NCBI GenBank assembly: GCA_031267575.1
Contig: JAIRYN010000049.1
Span: 1-64,000, forward strand
Direction: 5' to 3'
DNA: 64,000 bases
Source: Synergistaceae bacterium
Lineage (GTDB): Bacteria; Synergistota; Synergistia; Synergistales; Aminobacteriaceae
Shown: piece after piece, positions 1 through 7,624 of the stretch
Position numbering within the stretch: position 1 is the stretch's first letter
Layout: the number at the start of each line of letters is the position of its first letter
Position numbers and translations under genes: made by a program
The notes under the pieces: generated by a model
Database searches by the model: none
Told to the model about the DNA's origin: nothing
The model's input: only the letters and a program-made list of their open reading frames with translations

Positions 1-302
1 TACACCGCAGGTAAAAAACTGTCGGGATATTCGTAACCTCTCTCACTCAATTCACGACAAATCCACTCCCTCGCGGCGTATTTGTCTGCCATTTGCGTAT
101 ATCCGGGCTTACGGTTGTACAGCTTCAGCCATTGAATTTTCTCGTTGAAAGTTTTGGGATGTTTCAGGTCAAGTTTTTTCCCCATTTTTAATTTGTACAT
201 CAGCCGCAAATATAGATCATCTGGGAGCCACGAGAAATAGGTTAAAATTTTTGCAAAAACTTTTCTGGGGTTTTTAATGGCTTTAAGAAGCAACTTCCTC
301 AT
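1..302 (-). CDS. TupA-like ATP-grasp protein, N-terminal part (cut by window edge)
   Basis: The first 100 codons are visible and the gene runs off the left edge. The N-terminus is basic, followed by a stretch typical of TupA-like ATP-grasp proteins of polysaccharide loci: 'LYLRLMYKLKMGKKL', then 'PKTFNEKIQWLKLYNR' and 'MADKYAAREW'. TupA relatives ligate amino acids or other groups onto surface polymers, or lie beside glycosyltransferases. The ATG at 302 is preceded by AAGGAG about 14 nt upstream, and an in-frame stop lies about 50 nt upstream, so this is the likely true start. It is on the same strand as the glycan genes at 2.4-13.3 kb and was probably part of that locus before the insertion-sequence scar and alr. 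The catalytic ATP-grasp region lies outside the window. Confidence 0.72.
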   Translation of the reverse strand, partial: MRKLLLKAIKNPRKVFAKILTYFSWLPDDLYLRLMYKLKMGKKLDLKHPKTFNEKIQWLKLYNRKPGYTQMADKYAAREWICRELSERGYEYPDSFLPAV

Positions 303-386
303 TCTACTTTTGCCCCACTCCTTGTCGAAACGTAATGTTTGCTCAAACCTCTAACTGAGCTTGGCGCATGGGTTTTGGATATAATA

Positions 387-414
387 ACTATCAAAAGGCA
401 TGCCTTTTGATAGT
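387..414. repeat. Perfect 28-bp palindrome
   Basis: The 14 bases ACTATCAAAAGGCA are followed directly by their exact reverse complement, with no loop. A short T-rich run follows on the plus strand. It could be a hairpin terminator, a dimeric-protein operator or an insertion-sequence end. No adjacent gene settles which. Confidence 0.7.
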
Positions 415-562
415 CGCTTTTTAGTTTTTCGAGGATCAGCTTGCTGCGCTTCCATGCCTGGACGAATTTTCGGACACCCACTAGGTGAAAGTTTTAGATG
501 GGTTCTGTGTGTTTTGGGACAAAGCTTATAGAAAAACTTAGGAATTAGTAGCTGTAGGTAAA

Positions 563-593
563 AGGGAGGGCTTCGGCTCTCCCTAATTTTTTT
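563..593 (+). terminator. Rho-independent terminator-like hairpin
   Basis: The stem AGGGAG-GGC closes on GCT-CTCCCT over a TTCG tetraloop and is followed within 2 nt by a run of seven T. This is textbook terminator form on the plus strand, yet no plus-strand gene was recognised upstream. It may belong to a decayed element or protect the region from read-through. Confidence 0.65.
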
Positions 594-681
594 GCAATGT
601 CGAAATGATTCGTGAGTTTGATTCTCGTTCCAAATTTCTCGTTCCAAATTGCCGTGTGTTCCATCTACAACTCTTTTAAAC

Positions 682-812
682 TTGACATACTCCCACGACT
701 AAAGTTATGGGATTCTAAGATCGACAAAGACAGCCTACTGAAACCGGTCTTACGTCTTCTCCTTTAAGAGTGGATGCCCCCACTCTGAGAATATTTACAG
801 CCGCAGTAAACC
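682..812 (-). mobile_element. IS200/IS605-family remnant: tnpB 3' end plus right end
   Basis: On the minus strand this encodes the C-terminal tail of a TnpB-type protein ('AAVNILRVGASTLKGEDV') and continues to the terminal sequence 'GTCGTGGGAGTATGTCAA'. A close match lies at 37030-37163 on the plus strand, which identifies it as a dispersed element end. Everything upstream of the tail (RuvC-like core, zinc-finger cysteines) is missing, so it is a dead fragment. It overlaps the 3' end of alr and supplies that gene's last codons. Confidence 0.75.
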
Positions 813-1924
813 CGCGGCAGCCGGGCGGTGAAAGCGACGGGGATCGCAGCCGGAGGAACGGAGAGCATCTGAGCAAGTTCCTCCACGGCGATGGTTTCAC
901 CACTTTGGCTTCCGATTAGAACAACTTCATCCCCCACCTCGACCTTCTCCAGGTGCGAAACCCCCACGATGCACTGATCCATACAAACAACGCCTCGGAT
1001 AGGACAACGCTTGCCCCGTATCAAGACCTCTCCTTTGTTCGACAGGGCACGGCTGTACCCATCCGCGTAACCGATGGGAAGAACGGCGACCCTCTCCGTC
1101 TCAGGGGTGATATAGGTCAGACCGTAGCTGATACCCGTCCCAGACGGAAGTTCTCGGAGGGCCCCCACGGATGTTTTAAGTTCAAAGCACGGTTTGAAAG
1201 GAATGGAGCGGGGACAAAGGGATGACGGAAGGATGCCGTTCAGAATATGTCCGGGGCGCACCGCGTCACGGTACATATGCGAAAACCCGAACAACAGCGC
1301 GCCTGAGTTGCAGCAATGCGTCATGCGGACGTTGATCCCTGCGTTTCTTATCGAATCGGCGATAGCGGAAAAGGTCTCAAACTGGCTGTGGGTATGAGTG
1401 AGGTTTCCACTGTCCGCTGTGGAAAAATGAGTGAAGATTCCCTCGAAGTCGATTCCCGGCAGGGAGCTTATCCGTTTCGCCGCTTCGAGGGCGGCGTCGG
1501 GCAGAAACCCTAAACGTCCCATGCCGCTGTCCACTTTCATGTGAATATGGGCAGGCCGGTTTTGACGCCGAGCGGCTTTGGAACAGGCCTCCGCCATCGT
1601 GAAGTCGGTGACGGTCACACGGATACCCCGCTCAACGTAAACATCGGCCGCGTCATAAGGAGAGCTACCCAGGACCAATACAGGATCCTCGATTCCCGCT
1701 TCCTTCAGCTCTATTGCCTCATCTGGGGTGGCCACCGCGAAAAAATCCGCTCCAGCGGTTTTGAGGTTCCAAGCCACAGGGACGGCTCCCATACCGTAAG
1801 CGTTGGCTTTTATCACGGAGATGACCCTGGAGTTCGAGGGCTCCTTGATAAACTCACGGATCACGCGATAATTGTGCCTGTAGTTTTCCAGGGAAACTTC
1901 CATTCTTGTCGAACGGATACGCAT
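764..1924 (-). CDS. alr: Alanine racemase, PLP-dependent, with IS-derived C-terminus
   Basis: Interconverts L- and D-alanine for peptidoglycan. The N-terminal TIM barrel carries the PLP-lysine motif 'VIKANAYGMG' (about residue 39), and the C-terminal domain has the catalytic Tyr region 'GISYGLTYITPE' and 'GYADGYSR'. Length (386 aa) is normal. The family usually stops just after 'ARLPRVY'; here about 13 more residues ('CGCKYSQSGGIHS') and the stop codon come from the insertion-sequence remnant at 682-812. The fold should be intact, so the enzyme is probably active. It starts 6 nt after the small upstream frame at 1931-2089 and is probably co-transcribed with it. It is flanked by glycan genes but has no obvious link to them beyond wall synthesis. 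Confidence 0.93.
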   Translation of the reverse strand: MRIRSTRMEVSLENYRHNYRVIREFIKEPSNSRVISVIKANAYGMGAVPVAWNLKTAGADFFAVATPDEAIELKEAGIEDPVLVLGSSPYDAADVYVERGIRVTVTDFTMAEACSKAARRQNRPAHIHMKVDSGMGRLGFLPDAALEAAKRISSLPGIDFEGIFTHFSTADSGNLTHTHSQFETFSAIADSIRNAGINVRMTHCCNSGALLFGFSHMYRDAVRPGHILNGILPSSLCPRSIPFKPCFELKTSVGALRELPSGTGISYGLTYITPETERVAVLPIGYADGYSRALSNKGEVLIRGKRCPIRGVVCMDQCIVGVSHLEKVEVGDEVVLIGSQSGETIAVEELAQMLSVPPAAIPVAFTARLPRVYCGCKYSQSGGIHS

Positions 1925-1930
1925 GATGTC

Positions 1931-2089
1931 TTAGCTTAAAGAAGATGTGACATCCCGCGCTTCTGTGGCCATACCGCGGGTCTCCAGCTTCTCGGCAACG
2001 CGCGTTTCCTCCGATCCGCGGATCAGTATCCGGCTTGCGGCGGCGTCCTTGATTTTACGTAAGTCAGCAAGATTTTCTATCTTAGGCAT
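1931..2089 (-). pseudogene. Degenerate remnant of a small 2Fe-2S ferredoxin-like protein
   Basis: A 52-codon frame begins 'MPKIENLADLRKIKDAAASR', which resembles from memory the N-terminus of thioredoxin-fold 2Fe-2S ferredoxin-like proteins that accompany hydrogenase or NADH-oxidising modules in Synergistota and Firmicutes. Those proteins next carry a cysteine-containing 'GTCGIAxGARDV'-type motif. Here the equivalent reads 'ETRGMATEARDV', so the cluster-binding Cys is Arg, and the protein ends soon after. I read it as a truncated, decayed copy that may survive as a translated leader for alr. It is preceded by the leader-like repeat at 2096-2157, which ends in an AAAGGA ribosome-binding sequence. 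Confidence 0.5.
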
Positions 2090-2095
2090 CGCTAT

Positions 2096-2157
2096 CCGAT
2101 CCTTTCAGCATACTAATACCTATTCATAACCAGCAGGTACGTTTCGCATAGTATTCC
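2096..2157 (-). promoter_or_regulatory. Recurrent leader-like element, copy A
   Basis: On the minus strand this begins GGAATACTATGCGAAACGTA and ends AGTATGCTGAAAGGATCGG, just before the ATG at 2089. Nearly the same sequence occurs at 54902-54961, and its 3' half at 35825-35855, each time directly upstream of a start codon. The AAAGGA near its end serves as ribosome-binding site. It probably carries a promoter or untranslated leader copied between loci. Confidence 0.55.
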
Positions 2158-2238
2158 TTAATTTGGAACGCGTATAACCATCTACCAGACTTCAGAATCG
2201 ATCGTAAATTCTGTCTTTATCGGCCACCTCCTTATCGT

Positions 2239-2289
2239 CGAAACACAATCATTGAAACACAATCATGAAAACGCGATCATCAAAACGCG
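2239..2289. repeat. 14-bp tandem repeat, about 3.5 copies
   Basis: Units of the form GAAACACAATCAT(T) follow one another and drift to GAAAACGCGATCAT. They lie in the 2158-2431 intergenic stretch, which otherwise shows no gene. This is one of many short tandem duplications at gene junctions in the window. Confidence 0.7.
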
Positions 2290-2431
2290 CAGCCTTGTTA
2301 CCTACTCCGCTTGATACTCCGTATATAATTCACTATAACACATTGTAGCACATTTATAATAGTTTCTCAGGCATATGACATTCTATTATTTGATGGTCAT
2401 ATCTCGAAGTTCCAACAACAGCATATCCTTC

Positions 2432-3550
2432 CTAAAAGAGTTCCTCGTAAAACCTAAAAGTTTCTTCGACACAGCGGTCCCAGGAAAAAAGAGCGCAACG
2501 TTCTCGTCCCAACTGGATCACGTGTTTTCTAATCTCGCTATTATAGGCGACTCGGCAAAGTTGAGCTGCGAGTTCCTCGCTAGAAGTTGGAGAAAACAAC
2601 AACGCGGCGTCACCGACCACCTCGGGGATAGAACTTGTGTCACTCGCAACGACTGGACATCCGCAACTCATAGCCTCCAGGAGGGGGAAGCCAAATCCTT
2701 CATAAAGAGAGGGAAAAGCCAAGGCTGTCGCGTTTTTATACAAGACCGCCAAAATATCGTCGCCTCCTTCATAACGCATAAATTTATCGGCAATCCCTAA
2801 TTTATCGAATTGTTCCTTTTCTTTATTTGAAAAAACGGATCCGCCAAAGCAGACCACTCTAAAATCTTTTCTCAAATCAGGCGACAAAGCGAACGCGTTA
2901 AGCAAACGGTCGAAGTTTTTGTACGAGTGCCTTGGTCCAACGAATAAGAAATACGGCGTAGAAGGCAAAGACATGTCAGAATTCGACAGAGAAGACAAAT
3001 CATTGTACCCGTGGTGAATAATCTTCACTTTACAACTGTCTCGAAAACCGTACAAATCTAAAAGGTCGTTTTTTGTCGATTCCGAGATGCAGATCAAAGC
3101 GTCAGCTCTTTCAAAAGCTTTTTTCTTCATTTCAAACGTTCTATCCTTGGGGAATAAAGAAGAATAGCGTTCGTGTGTAAAATCATGAACTGTCAAAGCG
3201 GCTTTCGCTCTGGGCAATCCGCGGAAATCATAATAAGTAGGGTGATAAAGGCAATTTCTTCCACCTTCACGCGCTTCACGCGCGTATTTCGCTTGAAAAA
3301 ACTTCCAGAGTTCTTTGTTGATAAAGTTTCGTAGGCGCCCTGTATAACGAACGACGGGAACATTCAAGCCCCAATAGCCCCTATAACGACCTTTCACGCT
3401 GTCTAATCCGTAACGATTCAGAAACAAGCCCATGAAAAGGTGAACATTGACACCCTCTCGATCCAAAAGACGAACGATCAACTCGCGGAAATATCTCGAT
3501 ATTCCGCCATAGATCTGTTGGAAAATCATATGATCATAAAAGATATTCAT
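2432..3550 (-). CDS. Glycosyltransferase, family GT4 type
   Basis: A cytoplasmic GT-B enzyme expected to add one sugar to the growing surface polysaccharide. The N-terminus 'IYGGISRYFRELI' is the acceptor-side loop seen in GT4 enzymes. The C-terminal half has 'FLFVGPRHSYKNFDRLL' (donor-domain strand), then 'AFPSLYEGFGFPLLEAMSCG' (about residues 290-310), which contains the nucleotide-sugar E-x7-E motif. Length (372 aa) is typical. It lies 11 nt after the methyltransferase gene upstream and is the last gene of the minus-strand glycan run before the IS/alr interruption. Donor and acceptor cannot be read from sequence. Confidence 0.88.
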   Translation of the reverse strand: MNIFYDHMIFQQIYGGISRYFRELIVRLLDREGVNVHLFMGLFLNRYGLDSVKGRYRGYWGLNVPVVRYTGRLRNFINKELWKFFQAKYAREAREGGRNCLYHPTYYDFRGLPRAKAALTVHDFTHERYSSLFPKDRTFEMKKKAFERADALICISESTKNDLLDLYGFRDSCKVKIIHHGYNDLSSLSNSDMSLPSTPYFLFVGPRHSYKNFDRLLNAFALSPDLRKDFRVVCFGGSVFSNKEKEQFDKLGIADKFMRYEGGDDILAVLYKNATALAFPSLYEGFGFPLLEAMSCGCPVVASDTSSIPEVVGDAALLFSPTSSEELAAQLCRVAYNSEIRKHVIQLGRERCALFSWDRCVEETFRFYEELF

Positions 3551-3561
3551 GGCTGAAATTT

Positions 3562-4425
3562 TTATTTCACCGCTTGGAAGCTATAGAGTGTGCCGGGCGT
3601 TTTGAATATTTTATTCAATACTTGACTCAGCAAATAACTGACGCCCGGTATTTCCAAAATATAGCGCGCTCCAGTAGCGAGAGGGAAAAAAGCGAGAGGA
3701 AAAAAGTGGAATTTTTGACTTATTTTTCTTGCAAACATTTCTTTGACCTCGCGTTTTCTCAGTGGCGCGTAATTGAGAACCGTGTCCCAAAAAGCGTATG
3801 TTTTCAGTTTGGAAAAACCCACAGCCTGAATACAATTTTTATAAAACCGCAAGGGATAGGCGTTTTCTTGTCCTGTCAATCGATGCATGGGGTGATTCGA
3901 TAAAAAAACCTCCAGATCTCCGTCTTTAAAAACGACATGCTCCCGCAAAGCTAAAAAAAGACCGCGCGGTTTCAGAACTCGATAAACCTCAGCGCACATT
4001 TTTTGTAAATTTTCGGCATGATGCAACACTTGTCTCGCGATTACGACGTCAACGCACTCGTCTTGCAGCGGGATTTTTTCACCACAGCCGTCTATGATTT
4101 CAAATCTTATACCCGTGCTGTCTTGTATTCTCTCCATAGCTTTACGTCCTGTAACAGCCCCGTCTCCTGGTTCAAGCGCCCAAACCTGATAACCACATTC
4201 AGCCAAAGCAAAGGATAAAACCCCATTGCCCGCGCCAAGATCCAAAACGAGGCGGTTCGTCTCCTTTTGAGATAAGATGCGCCGTATTTCGGCAAATTCT
4301 TCGCTTTGCTTGTAGCGTAGCGCTGCTTCGACTGGGTTGATGTCCAAATAGGAATCCAGCATCAATTGCCGGTATCGATCATCGTCCCACAGTGTTATCG
4401 TCGCTTCTTCGTAGGATAAAGGCAA
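3562..4425 (-). CDS. SAM-dependent methyltransferase (class I)
   Basis: A Rossmann-fold methyltransferase: motif I 'LVLDLGAGNGVLSFALAECG' at about residue 55, acidic residue after strand 2 ('ALEPG'), then 'VIARQVLHHAENLQKMCAEV' and 'VYRVLKPRGLFLAL', as in Methyltransf_11/UbiE-like enzymes. The start is TTG with AAGGAGG 8 nt upstream, and no better ATG exists. Near the C-terminus a 15-bp tandem duplication (3676-3705) gives a repeated FFPLA. In this context it probably methylates a sugar or lipid-linked glycan intermediate. The substrate is unknown. Confidence 0.85.
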   Translation of the reverse strand: MPLSYEEATITLWDDDRYRQLMLDSYLDINPVEAALRYKQSEEFAEIRRILSQKETNRLVLDLGAGNGVLSFALAECGYQVWALEPGDGAVTGRKAMERIQDSTGIRFEIIDGCGEKIPLQDECVDVVIARQVLHHAENLQKMCAEVYRVLKPRGLFLALREHVVFKDGDLEVFLSNHPMHRLTGQENAYPLRFYKNCIQAVGFSKLKTYAFWDTVLNYAPLRKREVKEMFARKISQKFHFFPLAFFPLATGARYILEIPGVSYLLSQVLNKIFKTPGTLYSFQAVK

Positions 4426-4438
4426 CGTATTGACCTCC

Positions 4439-5554
4439 TTATAGAGTACTAACCGTCTTCAAAGCTGAATCAAATCTTTCAGGTTCAATATAAACATTTT
4501 CTTCCTTTGGCGGAACTGACGTATTATAGGTCTCTCCAATCAAATAATGATAAATATGACCTGTTTGAGAAAGCAAAACTCTGTAACTGGAGTCATGATA
4601 GTACTGAGTATTGATTTCAAGCACAGGGGTTCCTGGATCACTGAATATGGAATTTGTCAAGCCGGCGCCATGGATACCGACCACAGTTTTAGCGTTGACA
4701 AAAACCTCGATCTGTTTTTCAACTGGTAAGTTTTCCAAATAAACTACGGTAAAATTATACTTATCAAGGAGAGAAAACAAATCCTTTTCATTCAATATTG
4801 CGCGATAGGGAGCATTCTGGCGACTGATATAAATATTTTTTTTCTTTTTTTGCCGTGTTGTATAAGGAACAATATTTTTATAAATATCCGTAATCCAGTG
4901 GGGCAACCATTGTCTTTGATAATGTCGATACCCTCTAAAGTCGACAAGTCTCCAATTATTTATAAAATCGAACACAATAATTTCTTCTGCTTGAATGAAT
5001 TGATTTGCAGGGATAATTTGTTCTTCTTTTATTCCCAATAACTTCAACCATTGTTTTTGAAAACTCAGCGTATTGGAGAGAATATAAAAATCAGGGTAAA
5101 AATGAGATTTTATGAGCAGAGATAAACATCCTAAACAATCAATGAGCCAATGATAATAATTATTTTCCAACCCCATCAGTCCCAAATGAGCGACTTTTCC
5201 TTTTACGTAAGTAACATTTTTAAGAAAACGCCGCCATCGCACTGGAGGTATTTGGGGAGGTCTCGTATGATCCACAATCACTTGTCCGTCACTTGTGTAC
5301 ACTTCTTCTCCAGAGGTATAACACAATCCATTTTTTATGCTGCGGACGTAAAATGGGGGAATAGTGGTATCATATCCTTCAAAAAATCGATGTGATTTCC
5401 CTTCTATGTCCAGATAATCAGGTAACGAAAATTTCTCTTTCAGAAAAACCATTTCTTCCGTACATTCTATATATGCTATATCGTGAAAGTGGACTCCTCG
5501 ATTTTTACGAAATTTGTCTTTGACAGCGCGCCATAAATATCTATATGAAGGCAT
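4439..5554 (-). CDS. Glycosyltransferase family 61-like protein
   Basis: The C-terminal region 'VVGIHGAGLTNSIFSDPGTP' (about residues 295-315) followed by 'VLEIN' is the hallmark of GT61 (former DUF563) transferases, which add pentoses or other sugars to surface glycans. The N-terminal half contains 'NYYHWLIDCLGCLSLL', also typical of the family. Length (371 aa) fits. The gene sits 13 nt upstream of the methyltransferase and reads as part of one operon. The composition is rather AT-rich (Lys/Ile/Tyr-rich protein), as often seen in horizontally exchanged glycan genes. Confidence 0.87.
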   Translation of the reverse strand: MPSYRYLWRAVKDKFRKNRGVHFHDIAYIECTEEMVFLKEKFSLPDYLDIEGKSHRFFEGYDTTIPPFYVRSIKNGLCYTSGEEVYTSDGQVIVDHTRPPQIPPVRWRRFLKNVTYVKGKVAHLGLMGLENNYYHWLIDCLGCLSLLIKSHFYPDFYILSNTLSFQKQWLKLLGIKEEQIIPANQFIQAEEIIVFDFINNWRLVDFRGYRHYQRQWLPHWITDIYKNIVPYTTRQKKKKNIYISRQNAPYRAILNEKDLFSLLDKYNFTVVYLENLPVEKQIEVFVNAKTVVGIHGAGLTNSIFSDPGTPVLEINTQYYHDSSYRVLLSQTGHIYHYLIGETYNTSVPPKEENVYIEPERFDSALKTVSTL

Positions 5555-5605
5555 AATTTAAAATTCTCCCGGGATGATATTTTAAATGTTTGAATGAACT
5601 TATGA

Positions 5606-6616
5606 CTACATTTTCGTCTTTATTTGAAGGCAGAACTCTTTGACAACCAGCATCAATTCTTTGCAAAAATCGCAAGATTTGTTGAGGCGCAGATGCCACG
5701 CAATCCGATATAAAAGTAGTTTCAAACACTCTTTTGAGTAATAAAGCTCAATGGGTTTATTTCTGCAAACCTCCGCCAGCGCGTCGCCGAATTGGTCGCT
5801 CCACTCGGACTCCATAAAAACTTTCCAATACAAAAAATGCCCTGGAATTTTTGGAGGGATTTTCCAAGGTTGTTGACCACCTGCGAAGTGGAGAATAGAA
5901 TTGCGTATGTCATGATAATTCAACATGCGATTAAAACGCGCTTCCAGAAAGTAAACCTCTCCCGCAAACAATACATTAAGAAAATCTTGATCCGCGAAGT
6001 CTGCGACGTGAGCGTAACGTTTGAAAAAGTCAAATCCATCCCGCACCAGGTCATATTTCCTTCGAATACGTTGCAGATTCATTAAAAGCACGCCGGCATT
6101 AAAATAATTCTCTGGAATATATCGCATCGCCCAGGTCCGGATTTTCTCATGACTGCGACGATCCGACGTGGCAAATAACTGATCTTTAGCAGCCGCAAGC
6201 GAAAAATTGTCTATTGGCGTAGCCCAAAGGTCGGATAAATCAAGGTTGACGACAATATCACAATCAAGGTAAATCGCTTTGGGAAGGTTAAAAAGTTCTG
6301 GAATTAGAAGGCGATACAGCGTTCCTCTTGAAAGAATGCGCGTTATCTTATCCGGGTTTCCCGATATGCGGAAAACCCGCTCCGAAACATCGATAAAACT
6401 TACGCTCTGTTGCCAGCGCTCCGCTGTGTGCTCAAAGCGATGTCTGTTATCGTCGGTCAAGGTGGCATCGTGCAAAATTGTGACGTGAACTTTGTTTTGT
6501 GTATTAGAAAACAACGACGTCATCACGACGCCCGCGTAGCGGGAATAAGTCCCTAAGGGGTCGTAAACGGCCAAGACGACTTGAATAACATTTCTTTCTT
6601 CTCTTCCTTCAGGCAT
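5606..6616 (-). CDS. Glycosyltransferase family 8
   Basis: A GT-A enzyme. 'VQVVLAVYDPLGTYSRYAGV' opens the nucleotide-binding domain, and 'LPKAIYLDCDIVVNLDLSDLW' (about residues 108-128) holds the metal-binding DxD motif (DCD). 'YFNAGVLLMNLQRIR' and 'DQDFLNVLFAGEVYFLEARF' are further GT8 landmarks. GT8 members transfer galactose or glucose onto lipopolysaccharide-like cores or proteins. The ATG start has AAGGAG upstream. It is 51 nt upstream of the GT61 gene and in the same direction. Confidence 0.9.
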   Translation of the reverse strand: MPEGREERNVIQVVLAVYDPLGTYSRYAGVVMTSLFSNTQNKVHVTILHDATLTDDNRHRFEHTAERWQQSVSFIDVSERVFRISGNPDKITRILSRGTLYRLLIPELFNLPKAIYLDCDIVVNLDLSDLWATPIDNFSLAAAKDQLFATSDRRSHEKIRTWAMRYIPENYFNAGVLLMNLQRIRRKYDLVRDGFDFFKRYAHVADFADQDFLNVLFAGEVYFLEARFNRMLNYHDIRNSILHFAGGQQPWKIPPKIPGHFLYWKVFMESEWSDQFGDALAEVCRNKPIELYYSKECLKLLLYRIAWHLRLNKSCDFCKELMLVVKEFCLQIKTKM

Positions 6617-6642
6617 GGCAAAAACTCCTTACAGTCGTTTAT

Positions 6643-7596
6643 TCATTTTCCTGTCAATGTTTTTCTGACTCTCTTGAGAAACGCCACCCATGAGGAAGGT
6701 AAGCACATGACGCACATCGCGCGCAACTCTCTCTTTATCGTCAGGGCTCTCTGTCCGAACGTCACAATAGGCTGATTCAGAGCGACGGAGCGGCTATACA
6801 GATTCTGGTTCTGTTTGACGCTCTTCAAGTACAGCTCATGAAGCTCACCGGGATATTTATCCCTGAAAATGTCCTCTGTAGCCCGTAAAATTCTTTCCGG
6901 CTCTTCCATTCCCCAGGGAAAAAATAAGCTTCGCACCACGTCGTTGATGTATTGGCGCGTGTCTGCGTTGATCTGAAAGGCGGCGATGTTCGGATGGAGA
7001 TACCCCTCTCCGAAGTCGTTTAAAGTGATTTTGTCCGCGACGACGCTGTCGAGCAAAAGTTTTGTGGCGTAGGACGTTGAATACTCCTGGACGGAAAATA
7101 AATTCACGTCGTGCAAAACGACGACGGCATCTTCTGTGAGATAGGGAAACACGGAAAGAAAGCTCAGCGTCTCCGCAGGGTGTACGTGAGCGGTATCCAA
7201 CAACAAAAAATCGACGCCGCCTTTTATAGAGTCTTCGATGACCTCCGATACGTCGACCCCCAGATGAAGATTCCATCTGGATTCATTGGGGAAAAGCTCT
7301 CGCGCTCTCCACCCGGACATTTGGGACGGATTTCTATAATATTCCCTCGACCAATCCACTGAATGAACGACTATTTCGATGTTGTCTTTAACAGCATTTA
7401 ACAAGACACAAGTACTGGCACCTGCCGCGACCCCTATCTCCAATATTTTCTTGGGTTTGAGATATCGTACCAGACCGTTGAGAAAACAACTTTCTTCGTA
7501 GGTCATTTCCGACATCTTTTGAACTTTGTCATAGATGTCGTCTACAATGTTTTGTTCGCGTTTTTCAAAAACGATACCCGAGTTCTTCAAGCGCAT
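6643..7596 (-). CDS. Class I SAM methyltransferase of the cephalosporin-hydroxylase-like / Methyltransf_24 group
   Basis: The core 'ILEIGVAAGASTCVLLNAVK' (about residues 50-70) is a methyltransferase motif I, and 'VDFLLLDTAHVHPAETLSFL' with 'AVVVLHDVNL' matches the O-methyltransferase-like fold used by glycan-locus enzymes. Length (317 aa) is normal. The ATG at 7596 has GGAGG 7 nt upstream. It sits between the COG5610 gene and the GT8 gene. It probably O-methylates a sugar; a dioxygenase role is unlikely because the SAM loop is intact. Confidence 0.75.
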   Translation of the reverse strand: MRLKNSGIVFEKREQNIVDDIYDKVQKMSEMTYEESCFLNGLVRYLKPKKILEIGVAAGASTCVLLNAVKDNIEIVVHSVDWSREYYRNPSQMSGWRARELFPNESRWNLHLGVDVSEVIEDSIKGGVDFLLLDTAHVHPAETLSFLSVFPYLTEDAVVVLHDVNLFSVQEYSTSYATKLLLDSVVADKITLNDFGEGYLHPNIAAFQINADTRQYINDVVRSLFFPWGMEEPERILRATEDIFRDKYPGELHELYLKSVKQNQNLYSRSVALNQPIVTFGQRALTIKRELRAMCVMCLPSSWVAFLKRVRKTLTGK

Positions 7597-7624
7597 ATGA
7601 GAACCTCCGAAGATTCATAAGATA

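Larger units (their letters stand above)
303..681. other. Intergenic region without a recognisable gene
   Basis: Open frames here have no recognisable protein features. The stretch holds a perfect 28-bp palindrome (387-414) and a strong terminator-like hairpin (563-593). It lies between the TupA-like gene and an IS200/IS605 scar, and looks like debris left by insertion and deletion. Confidence 0.6.

Noticed and set aside
351-647. 98-codon frame on the minus strand upstream of the TupA-like gene
   Set aside because: It runs through a palindrome and a terminator hairpin, has biased composition and shows no motif; likely non-coding.
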